Shown piece by piece: positions 55,079 to 61,731 of a stretch of DNA of 61,731 nucleotides. Under the pieces are notes generated by a model. The model was given only the letters and a program-made list of their open reading frames with translations, did no database searches and was not told where the DNA came from. The stretch's first letter is position 1. Each line of letters begins with the position of its first letter. This stretch comes from Bacteroidales bacterium (lineage in GTDB: Bacteria; Bacteroidota; Bacteroidia; Bacteroidales; UBA932). The stretch covers positions 1-61,731 of the forward strand of contig JAILDI010000018.1 of the NCBI GenBank assembly GCA_024689525.1, read 5' to 3'. The position numbers and the translations under genes are program-made.

Positions 55079-58000
55079 CTATCGTTTTACAATTATCTTT
55101 AATGCGCCGTCCTGCCACTCCTGCTCAACCGCATCGGCGGGAGCCTGTGCCAGGGGCTTGATTTCCAATGTGCGTGAAAGTGTCTGCGCGGCGACGTATT
55201 TACCGAAGGCCTCCATCGACCCGGCCAGCTGTTCAGAATCTGAATACAGCACCGTGTCGATGCGGTCCGTGACCTCGAAGCCGGATTCCTTGCGCAGGTT
55301 CTGGATGCGGCTCACCATTTCGCGGGCCACGCCCTCCTGGACAAGTTCCGGAGTGAGTTCCACGTCCAGCGCCACCGTAAGGGCGCCTTCCGAAGCCACG
55401 ATCCAGCCCGGCATATCCTCGGACGAAATCTGATAGTCCTCCGCCGTGAGCTTAACCTCTCCGCCGGGGAGATTCAGGGTATAGTCCCCCGCCGCCTGGA
55501 TGGCCGCGATCGTGGCCTGATCCAGAGTGGCGAAGCCCTGGGCAATTTCCTTCATCCGGGCGCCATAAACCTTGCCCAACGTGCGGAAATTGGGTTTTAT
55601 CTTGAGCGTGAGAAGGCCTGAAGCGTCCTCCACGAAATCCATCGTCTTGACATTCGTCTCGCCCAGGATGAGCTCCCTCACACCGGCCAGCTGGTCGCGG
55701 ACCTTCTGGTCGATGACGGGAATGAGCACCTTTGCCAGCGGCTGACGCACGGCGATGTGCACGCCCTTGCGGAGGCTCAGGATCAGCGAAGTGGCCGTCT
55801 GGGCCAGCCCCATCCTTTCCTCCAGGGGCAGGTCGATGAGGGATTCATCGGCCTTGGGCATAAGCTCAAAATGAACACTATCCGTTCCGGGGACCAGGTC
55901 ACAATATAACTGGTCCATATAGAACGGAGCGATGGGAGCGCCAAGCAGGGCCACATAGCGGAGAGCCTTGTACAGAGTGTCGTACGCCGCCTTCTTGTCG
56001 GCCGTCATCTCTCCTGCCCAGAAGCGCTTGCGGTTGAGCCTCACGTACCAGTTGGAGAGGTGCTCGCACACGAAATCCTGAATCAGGCGACCTGCCGTGG
56101 TGAGGTCGTAATCCTCATATGCGGCGGTGACGTCCTTCACCAGAGTATTCAGGCGAGACAGTATCCACCTGTCGATTTCCGGCCTTTCCGCGAAGGGAAC
56201 CTCCGGAGCGGCGGGATCATATTTGTCGATATTCGCGTAAAGCGCGAAGAACGAATACGTGTTGTACAGAGTGCCGAAGAACTTGCGTCGGACCTCGTCC
56301 ACGCCGGCCTCGTCGAACTTGAGGTTGTCCCAGGGCTGGGCGTTGGTGAGCATATACCAGCGAAGCGCATCGGCCCCATATGTATCCAGGGCCCAGAAAG
56401 GATCCACGGCGTTGCCGAGCCTCTTAGACATCTTGTTGCCGTTCTTGTCCAGCACCAGGCCGTTGGAAATCACGCGCTTGAAAGCGGGCGTGCCGCTAAT
56501 CATAGTGTGGATTGCGTGCAGGGTGTAGAACCAACCGCGCGTCTGGTCCACGCCTTCCGCGATGAAGTCGGCCGTTGCGCCGAAGCCGGGCTTGCCCAGC
56601 CCGCGGAGGCCTTCCTGTGCGTAAGGCATTGCGCCGGAATCGAACCATACGTCGATGAGGTCGCTCTCGCGAACCATCTTGCGGCCGCTGTCCGACACCA
56701 GGAAGATTTCATCCACATACGGCCTGTGAAGGTCGATGAGATTGTAGTTCTCCAGGGACATATCCTCCGGGTTGAAGCCCTTGTCCTTCAGGGGGTTGGA
56801 GGCCATCACGCCGGCCTTTACAGCCTTCTCGATTTCCTCGTACAGCTCTTTTACCGAGCCGATGCATTTCTCCTCCCTGCCGTCTTCCGTGCGCCAGATG
56901 GGCAGCGGAGTGCCCCAGTAGCGGCTGCGGCTGAGGTTCCAGTCCTGGATGTTCTCCAGCCATACTCCGAAGCGGCCCGTGCCTGTGCTTGCGGGCTTCC
57001 AGGTGATCTGCTTGTTCAGCTCCACCATCTGGTCCTTCACCGCCGATGCCTTGATGAACCAGGAATCCAGCGGATAGTACAGCACCGGAAGGTCCGTACG
57101 CCAGCTGTGCGGATAGTTGTGCACGTGCTTCTGCACCTTGAACGCGCGGCCATCGGCCTTCATCATTACGCAGAGGTCGATGTCCAGCGTACCTTCCTCG
57201 TCTTCTTTTTCGAAGTATTTCTTGTAACCGGCCTTGACATATCGGCCTGCATATTCCTTGTAGGAGGTATCCACCGTTGCGGCGTAAGCGGGGTCCAGAT
57301 CTTCCAGACGGAAGAAGCGGCCCTGCCTGTCCACCTGAGCCTGGGGATTGCCATCCTTGTCGACGGGCATGATTCCCACGATGCCCGCGGCCGCGGCCAC
57401 GCGCTTATCGTCGGCGCCGAAAGTGGGGGCGATGTGCACGATACCCGTACCGTCCGACGTGGTCACATAATCACCGGGGATTACGCGGAAGGCGTCGCCG
57501 TCCGGCTTGAACCAGGGAATGAGCTGGTGATAGCGGATGCCCACCAGTTCCGAGCCCTTGAATTCGCCTTCCAGCATCTTCCAGGGGACGATTTTGTCGC
57601 CCTTCTGATAGCTTTCAAGGGGAAGGTCCTTCCCCTTCTCCTGGAACCACGCGCTCACCAGGTCCTTTGCCAGGACGTACACTGCGGGCTCGCCGGAATA
57701 CGGATTGAAGGAAAGGATCCTTACGTATTCGATGTTCGGGCCAACGCAGAGCGCGGTGTTTGAAGGAAGGGTCCAGGGCGTTGTTGTCCACGCCAGGAAG
57801 TATGCGGGAACGGGTTCCGTGCCGTAAAGCTTCTGTGAAAGACCGTCCTTGATGATCTCGAACTGGACGGTTACGGTGGTATCGCTCACATCCTTGTAGC
57901 AGCCTGGCTGGTTGAGCTCGTGAGAGCTGAGGCCGGTGCCGTCGGTGGGGCTGTACGGCTGAATCGTGTATCCCTTGTACAGGAGGCCCTTCTGGTACAT

Positions 58001-58495
58001 CTTCTTCAGGAGGTACCACAGAGTCTCGATGTAGCGGTTATCGTAGGTGATATAAGGGTCGTTCATGTCCACCCAGTAGCCTACGCGTTCCGTCATGTTC
58101 ACCCATTCCTGAGTGTACTTCATGACTTCCTTGCGGCAGGTGGCATTGTATTCCTCCACGCTCACCTTGGTGCCGATATCGGCCTTGGTGATGCCCAGTT
58201 TCTTCTCCACTCCCAGCTCCACGGGAAGTCCGTGGGTGTCCCAGCCGGCGCGGCGGTTCACTTTGTAGCCCGTCATCGTCTTATATCGGCAAACGGCATC
58301 CTTGATGGAACGGGCCATCACGTGATGGATGCCCGGCATACCGTTGGCGGAAGGGGGACCTTCGAAGAAAATGAACTCCGGCGCTCCGCTGCGGATCTCC
58401 ATCGAGCGCTCAAAAGCGTGGGAAGCCTTCCACCGCTCAAGCACCTCTGCGCCGGTAGCGGTCAAGTCCAGCCCCTTATATTCTTTGAATGTCAT
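55079..58495 (-). CDS. ileS: Isoleucyl-tRNA synthetase
   Basis: 1138-residue class I synthetase. HIGH-type motif PSANGMPGIHHVMAR near residue 50, the editing (CP1) domain in the middle, and the KMSKS motif NGNKMSKRLGN around residue 680. It is longer than Escherichia coli IleS (~940) and lacks the C-terminal zinc cysteines of that type, consistent with the eukaryote-like form found in many Bacteroidota, a form often less sensitive to mupirocin (family knowledge, not shown here). First gene of ileS-dksA-lspA-small membrane protein. Confidence 0.96.
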   Translation of the reverse strand: MTFKEYKGLDLTATGAEVLERWKASHAFERSMEIRSGAPEFIFFEGPPSANGMPGIHHVMARSIKDAVCRYKTMTGYKVNRRAGWDTHGLPVELGVEKKLGITKADIGTKVSVEEYNATCRKEVMKYTQEWVNMTERVGYWVDMNDPYITYDNRYIETLWYLLKKMYQKGLLYKGYTIQPYSPTDGTGLSSHELNQPGCYKDVSDTTVTVQFEIIKDGLSQKLYGTEPVPAYFLAWTTTPWTLPSNTALCVGPNIEYVRILSFNPYSGEPAVYVLAKDLVSAWFQEKGKDLPLESYQKGDKIVPWKMLEGEFKGSELVGIRYHQLIPWFKPDGDAFRVIPGDYVTTSDGTGIVHIAPTFGADDKRVAAAAGIVGIMPVDKDGNPQAQVDRQGRFFRLEDLDPAYAATVDTSYKEYAGRYVKAGYKKYFEKEDEEGTLDIDLCVMMKADGRAFKVQKHVHNYPHSWRTDLPVLYYPLDSWFIKASAVKDQMVELNKQITWKPASTGTGRFGVWLENIQDWNLSRSRYWGTPLPIWRTEDGREEKCIGSVKELYEEIEKAVKAGVMASNPLKDKGFNPEDMSLENYNLIDLHRPYVDEIFLVSDSGRKMVRESDLIDVWFDSGAMPYAQEGLRGLGKPGFGATADFIAEGVDQTRGWFYTLHAIHTMISGTPAFKRVISNGLVLDKNGNKMSKRLGNAVDPFWALDTYGADALRWYMLTNAQPWDNLKFDEAGVDEVRRKFFGTLYNTYSFFALYANIDKYDPAAPEVPFAERPEIDRWILSRLNTLVKDVTAAYEDYDLTTAGRLIQDFVCEHLSNWYVRLNRKRFWAGEMTADKKAAYDTLYKALRYVALLGAPIAPFYMDQLYCDLVPGTDSVHFELMPKADESLIDLPLEERMGLAQTATSLILSLRKGVHIAVRQPLAKVLIPVIDQKVRDQLAGVRELILGETNVKTMDFVEDASGLLTLKIKPNFRTLGKVYGARMKEIAQGFATLDQATIAAIQAAGDYTLNLPGGEVKLTAEDYQISSEDMPGWIVASEGALTVALDVELTPELVQEGVAREMVSRIQNLRKESGFEVTDRIDTVLYSDSEQLAGSMEAFGKYVAAQTLSRTLEIKPLAQAPADAVEQEWQDGALKIIVKR

Positions 58496-58513
58496 ATTTT
58501 TTGCCTATTTTTG
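58484..58513 (+). promoter_or_regulatory. Promoter for cvpA-tsaB
   Basis: TTTG at 58484-58487 and TATTTTTG at 58506-58513, 18 nt apart. The -33 box overlaps the first codons of the divergent ileS. Confidence 0.6.
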
Positions 58514-58526
58514 CATTATTAATCCG

Positions 58527-58534
58527 CAAATATA
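58527..58534 (-). promoter_or_regulatory. -7 box for ileS
   Basis: TATATTTG on the minus strand, 31 nt before the ileS ATG. The only nearby TTTG is at a too short 15-nt spacing. Confidence 0.6.
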
Positions 58535-58574
58535 CGAATTTTAACGGTACAAAAAAAACTTAGCGCCCCAAACA

Positions 58575-59069
58575 ATGAACGGCCTTGACATCATACTGTT
58601 GCTGTGCTTTATTCCGGCGGTTATCCGCGGGCTGAAAAAAGGCTTTCTGGAGCAGTTGCTGGCACTTGCGGGCCTTGTTGCAGGGGTGTGGGCGGCGTAT
58701 CAGTTTTCGGCTCTGGTGAGCGGATGGATCAGGCCGTATATCGACGCATCGGACACCCTTCTGGGAGTCATCGCCTTCGTCCTTATCCTGGTTGTGGTAA
58801 GTTTGGGGATTTTCCTTCTCACAAAACTGCTTTGCAAGGTTATCAAGACATCGCTCATCGGCTGGGTGGACAAACTTCTTGGCGTAGTTGCAGGATGTGT
58901 GGTTACGGCGCTTCTGTTGTGCCCTCTCATCATTTCCTTTGAGACGCTAAACACACAATTCAGCCTTACGGAGAGCCCTCTGGTCAAGGATTCGGTGGTG
59001 TACAACTTCCTCAAGGACGCAGGTTATTTCGTATTCCCCTACCTCAAGCAACTTCTTATGCAATCATAG
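58575..59069 (+). CDS. CvpA family membrane protein
   Basis: 164 residues with four hydrophobic segments (IILLLCFIPAVIRGLKKGFLE at the start, then ~22-45, ~60-85 and ~98-118). The basic RGLKKGF turn after the first helix is the CvpA signature. CvpA was named from colicin V secretion in Escherichia coli and is linked to envelope stability; exact role is unknown. Followed after 6 nt by tsaB. Confidence 0.85.
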   Translation: MNGLDIILLLCFIPAVIRGLKKGFLEQLLALAGLVAGVWAAYQFSALVSGWIRPYIDASDTLLGVIAFVLILVVVSLGIFLLTKLLCKVIKTSLIGWVDKLLGVVAGCVVTALLLCPLIISFETLNTQFSLTESPLVKDSVVYNFLKDAGYFVFPYLKQLLMQS

Positions 59070-59075
59070 CCTCCT

Positions 59076-59759
59076 ATGGCAAGACTCATCCTCATAGAAA
59101 CCGCGGCGTCGATGCTGTCCACGGCCATCGTGGAAGACGGGCGCATCATCAGCTCGTTGGAAAGCGACGAACCCCGCTCCCAGGCCGCTATGACGGCTCC
59201 GTTCATCAAGCAGATGCTGGATCAGGCGGGCCTCAAGGCCAGTGACTGCGACGCCGTCTGCGTGAGCAAGGGCCCCGGCTCGTACACCGGTCTCCGCGTG
59301 GGCGTCTCCACGGCCAAGGGCATCGCCTTCGGCGCGGGTATCCCGCTCATCGGCATCGGCACACTGGATATACTTGTACAGCAGGGCATTGATGCTGGCG
59401 GCGCCGACTTCATCGTCCCCCTCATCGACGCCCGCCGTATGGAAGTTTACACCGCCGTGTACGACGGCACCGGCAAGCGCCTCACGGAGATCGCCCCCCG
59501 CATCATCGACTCCCATTCCTTCGAAGCCGAAATCGGCCCTTCCGCCTCCGTCCTCTACATCGGCGACGCGGCCGACAAATGCCGCGAACCCCTCGCCCGG
59601 GAAGGCGCCTCCTTCATCCAAACCTTCCCCAAAGCCACCGCCATGGCCCCCCTCGCCACCACGGCCTACAACGCAAAACAGTTCGAAGACGTTGCCTACT
59701 TCGAACCGTTCTACCTTAAAGACTTCATCGCCACCGTCTCGCAGAAGAAGCTCTTCTGA
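59076..59759 (+). CDS. tsaB: tRNA threonylcarbamoyladenosine biosynthesis protein TsaB
   Basis: 227 residues of the ASKHA fold; scaffold partner of TsaD in making t6A37 on ANN-reading tRNAs. LILIETAASMLSTAIVEDG at the N-terminus and the hallmark KGPGSYTGLRVGVSTAKGIA are present. Length fits the family. Last gene of the cvpA-tsaB pair; a hairpin about 85 nt downstream may terminate it. Confidence 0.93.
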   Translation: MARLILIETAASMLSTAIVEDGRIISSLESDEPRSQAAMTAPFIKQMLDQAGLKASDCDAVCVSKGPGSYTGLRVGVSTAKGIAFGAGIPLIGIGTLDILVQQGIDAGGADFIVPLIDARRMEVYTAVYDGTGKRLTEIAPRIIDSHSFEAEIGPSASVLYIGDAADKCREPLAREGASFIQTFPKATAMAPLATTAYNAKQFEDVAYFEPFYLKDFIATVSQKKLF

Positions 59760-59842
59760 CCCATGGCGGATAACACATAACTCGCTGAAACCCAGGCGCA
59801 GCGTAAAGTGGAACTCACTGTGTATCAGCGACTTACAGATTT

Positions 59843-59867
59843 TTAATGCGGCAAGATGCCGCATTAA
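59843..59867 (+). terminator. Hairpin after tsaB, possible weak terminator
   Basis: 10-bp perfect stem with loop AAGAT, followed by CTTTTC rather than a long T run. Confidence 0.4.
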
Positions 59868-60040
59868 CTTTTCGTATCTCGTTGATTATCAACCACATCC
59901 ATTTTACGCCAAGCCCCATAAAATGAAATGCAGGAAAAGGGTGATACATGTGTTTCGCGGCGGGTTTTATGGCAAATAATGGCAAAATATGTTAGTGAAA
60001 CGCATAAAACGGTGCATCCATGTCTATCGCGGAAACAAAT

Positions 60041-60070
60041 AAAAAAAGACCGGTATTGTAACCGGTCTTT
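60041..60070 (-). terminator. Rho-independent terminator after the TlpA-like gene
   Basis: On the minus strand AAAGACCGGT pairs with ACCGGTCTTT around TACAAT and is followed by TTTT; it ends the greA-HIT-TlpA-like unit. Confidence 0.88.
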
Positions 60071-60074
60071 GAAA

Positions 60075-61190
60075 TTATTTCAGCTTTCCAGCAAGGTAGC
60101 GGTCGATGTCGGCAGGTTTGCGGACGTTGGCGTCCGGGTCGATGTCGCCATCGATGATGAAGAAGACGGTGGGGAGGGTTTGGACGCCCCAGAGGCCGAT
60201 GTACGGGGAGGCGATGCCGCGGGTATCGCAGACATTCACCCATGGGTGCTTCTGGTTGCGCACCACGGAGGCCCATTGGGTTTTGTCCACATCCAGGGAT
60301 ACGGCGAAAATCTCGAGACCTTTGTCGTGATATTTCTCGTAGGCCGGGATAAGGGTTTCCAGGTTGAACATATTCTGCTCAACCGTGGTTGCCCAGAAGT
60401 ACACCATGATGACCTTTGCCTCCACATCGGAGAGCTTGGCAATCTTTGCGTCCATTCCGGGAAGCTCAATATCCGGGAACCCCACTTCTTCCGCATTGAG
60501 GATCTTGGTGTTCAGTTCCAGCAGGGACATGCGGCGCTCCGCCTCTTTCTCAAGGACTTTCACGTACTTGGAGTTGGGATAGTCCATCTTGAGGGAATCA
60601 GTGAGGTTGCGGAAAACCATTGCGTCCGTAGCCTGGCTGAACACGGGGAACCCCTCTTCCACATCCTGGAAAAGCACGGGCACCACCGTGAGCGAATGAG
60701 GATGACTCATCACAAAATTGAGCCTGTCCCTGTAATACTCCACATAGTGCCTGGAGATTTCACCGTTCACATTCTGACCGGTTGCGGCAAGGCTTGTGAG
60801 GCCGCCCATATCGTACAGGAAACGGAAATAATCGGCCTGTACCTTCTGGAGCAGGCGGCATTCGTCCGAGCCCTTAACGGTATATGCGCCCAGGGTGTCC
60901 GACACCACAGAAACTTTATCGCCCTGCTTGAGCAGGAGGGATGCGATGCGGTAGTCACCGTAATAGAGGTCTACGAACTGGGGCTGGTCCTTGGCCACGT
61001 CCAGGGAATAGCAGAACTTGCCATCCTCGCCGGTGCGGATAGTATCCAGAACCTCATAGCGGGTAATCTCCATGAGCTTAACCACAACGGGTGCACCTGA
61101 AGTGTCCTTCAGCGTGCCTTCGATCACCGCCTTGGGGGTGCAGGCAGCCAAAACGAGCAGGGCCGCCGCAATAATGCTACTTCTTCTCAT
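60075..61190 (-). CDS. TlpA/thioredoxin-fold lipoprotein lacking the CxxC active site
   Basis: 371 residues. Signal peptide with lipobox VLAAC, so lipid-anchored. The N-terminal region (~20-120, EGTLKDTSGAPVVVKLMEIT) is like the DUF4369 domain, then a helical linker, then an AhpC/TlpA thioredoxin fold (~235-365) with LEIFAVSLDVDKTQW and the cis-proline TLPTVFF. Where relatives have FWATWCPPC this protein reads FWATTVEQN (W266-N273), so both redox cysteines are gone. It cannot do thiol-disulfide exchange by the normal mechanism. It overlaps the HIT gene by 14 nt. Confidence 0.87.
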   Translation of the reverse strand: MRRSSIIAAALLVLAACTPKAVIEGTLKDTSGAPVVVKLMEITRYEVLDTIRTGEDGKFCYSLDVAKDQPQFVDLYYGDYRIASLLLKQGDKVSVVSDTLGAYTVKGSDECRLLQKVQADYFRFLYDMGGLTSLAATGQNVNGEISRHYVEYYRDRLNFVMSHPHSLTVVPVLFQDVEEGFPVFSQATDAMVFRNLTDSLKMDYPNSKYVKVLEKEAERRMSLLELNTKILNAEEVGFPDIELPGMDAKIAKLSDVEAKVIMVYFWATTVEQNMFNLETLIPAYEKYHDKGLEIFAVSLDVDKTQWASVVRNQKHPWVNVCDTRGIASPYIGLWGVQTLPTVFFIIDGDIDPDANVRKPADIDRYLAGKLK

Positions 61191-61581
61191 ACTCCTTGAG
61201 GATTGAATCCGCTATAGCCTTCATTTCGTGGGCCGGAAGCTGGAGTTTGGGTTTGCGGAAATCCATATCGGCCTCGCTCTGGAGGGGCACAAGGTGGATG
61301 TGTGTGTGGGGAACTTCCATTCCCAGCACGGCCACCCCGATCCTCTTGCAGGGGATGGCGGCCTTCATGGCTATGGCCACCTCGCGGGCAAAAGCCGTGA
61401 GACCGGCGTAAACATCCTCCGGGAGGTTGAAGATATAATCGTCCTCCACGTTTTTGGGGATTACCAGGGTGTGGCCCTTTGCCAGGGGCGCAATATCCAG
61501 GAAGGCGTAGAAATCGTCATTCTCCGCCACCTTGTACGAGGGAATCTCGCCCTTCGCGATACGGGTGAAAATAGTTGCCAT
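61177..61581 (-). CDS. HIT-family nucleotide-binding protein
   Basis: 134 residues; histidine-triad phosphohydrolase/transferase of the HINT/HIT type. IFTRIAKGEIPSYKV at the start and the catalytic triad HTHIHLVPL near residue 95. Acts on nucleotide phosphoramidates or sulfates in the cytoplasm; precise substrate unknown. It lies 3 nt after greA and overlaps the TlpA-like gene, so the three are one operon. Confidence 0.93.
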   Translation of the reverse strand: MATIFTRIAKGEIPSYKVAENDDFYAFLDIAPLAKGHTLVIPKNVEDDYIFNLPEDVYAGLTAFAREVAIAMKAAIPCKRIGVAVLGMEVPHTHIHLVPLQSEADMDFRKPKLQLPAHEMKAIADSILKEYEKK

Positions 61582-61584
61582 AAG

Positions 61585-61731
61585 CTAGAGGGAAATGTCC
61601 AGAATCTTGAATTTCATAATGCCGCTGGGCACGTGAGCCTCAACCACATCGCCTTTGGCGTGGCCGATGAGAGCCTTGCCGATGGGGGTCGATGACGAAA
61701 GCAGGCCCTTCGAGAAATCCGCCTCGTTCTC
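61585..61731 (-). CDS. greA: Transcription elongation factor GreA (C-terminal part; cut by the window edge)
   Basis: The last 48 codons only, open to the edge. The peptide (STPIGKALIGHAKGDVVEAHVPSG, then FKILDISL) matches the C-terminal FKBP-like domain of GreA, which rescues backtracked RNA polymerase by stimulating transcript cleavage. The start lies outside the window. GreA rather than GreB is the more likely call in this phylum, but the fragment cannot fully exclude other Gre-like factors. Confidence 0.88.
   Translation of the reverse strand, partial: ENEADFSKGLLSSSTPIGKALIGHAKGDVVEAHVPSGIMKFKILDISL

Larger units (their letters stand above)
59760..60074. other. Gene-free, AT-richer region with repeats and hairpins
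   Basis: 315 bp with no convincing gene; short reading frames here lack family signals. It holds a perfect 10-bp hairpin TTAATGCGGC / GCCGCATTAA (59843-59867), two related copies of CATGTGTTTCGCGG (59947-59960) and CATGTCTATCGCGG (60019-60032), an inverted pair GTTTTATG / CATAAAAC around 59964 and 60003, and the terminator of the TlpA-like gene at the right end. Possible small RNA or regulatory site; nothing proven. Confidence 0.6.

Noticed and set aside
58496..58574. T-box-type leader upstream of ileS
   Set aside because: The gap is only ~80 bp with a promoter box close to the ATG; there is no specifier or antiterminator structure.
59374..59979. Frame-shifted continuation past the tsaB stop as a possible fused gene
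   Set aside because: It is an Ser/Pro-rich alternative frame of tsaB; the real tsaB frame ends normally at 59759.
59928..61100. Plus-strand 390-codon frame across the gene-free region and the TlpA-like gene
   Set aside because: Most of it is antisense to the TlpA-like gene and its terminator lies inside; no family signal.

Overview
The window reads as a chromosomal segment of a high-GC member of the Bacteroidota, most likely order Bacteroidales. The reasons are recurrent TAnnTTTG promoter boxes with an upstream TTTG at about 18-21 nt, family-specific genes (DUF4290, GH3, FtsL-like and LolA-like proteins), the Bacteroidota-style mraZ-to-ftsZ cluster, and DksA-like and TlpA-like proteins typical of that phylum. 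Genus cannot be fixed from sequence alone. Nearly all of it is dense, well-conserved housekeeping DNA. I see no phage, plasmid, insertion sequence, CRISPR array or defence island.

Layout. 1-2286: 3' part of a surface CotH/leucine-rich-repeat protein. 2385-12441 (+): rubrerythrin, AddB- and AddA-type helicase-nuclease subunits, DUF4290 protein, FtsK translocase and a LolA-like carrier. 12478-18431 (-): an oxaloacetate/pyruvate carboxyltransferase-like protein with its own promoter and terminator, then radC-upp-manA-like-S4-miaB. 18550-20990 (+): lipoprotein, SPOR protein and sigma-54. 21081-36485 (+): the division and cell-wall cluster mraZ, rsmH, ftsL-like, ftsI, murE, mraY, murD, ftsW, murG, murC, ftsQ, ftsA, ftsZ, with start/stop overlaps almost throughout and a four-box MraZ-type operator in front, followed by gltX. 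murF, ddl and murB are not in the window.

38123-43397 (-): HPr-kinase-like P-loop protein, rpiB and truB; then pnp and rpsO. 43491-45230: NlpC/P60 protein, a divergent membrane protein and tRNA-Val. 45285-50673 (-): lipoprotein phosphatase with psuK and psuG, then a GNAT N-acyltransferase coupled to a GH3 enzyme. 50742-52897 (+): HAD hydrolase and an M14 peptidase. 52898-58495: lipoprotein, tRNA-Ser, and the minus-strand run ileS-dksA-lspA-small membrane protein. 58575-59759 (+): cvpA-tsaB. 59760-60074 is the only stretch over 300 bp without a gene. 60075-61731 (-): greA (cut by the edge), HIT protein and a TlpA-like lipoprotein.

The most unusual observations are: a 54-bp palindromic repeat sitting in frame inside truB, with a shorter relative between rpsO and pnp; a GNAT/GH3 gene pair that could build amino-acid lipids; a biotinyl-type domain that has lost its lysine; conserved-fold enzymes with altered catalytic sites (ManA-like, TlpA-like, M14); and the MraZ operator array.
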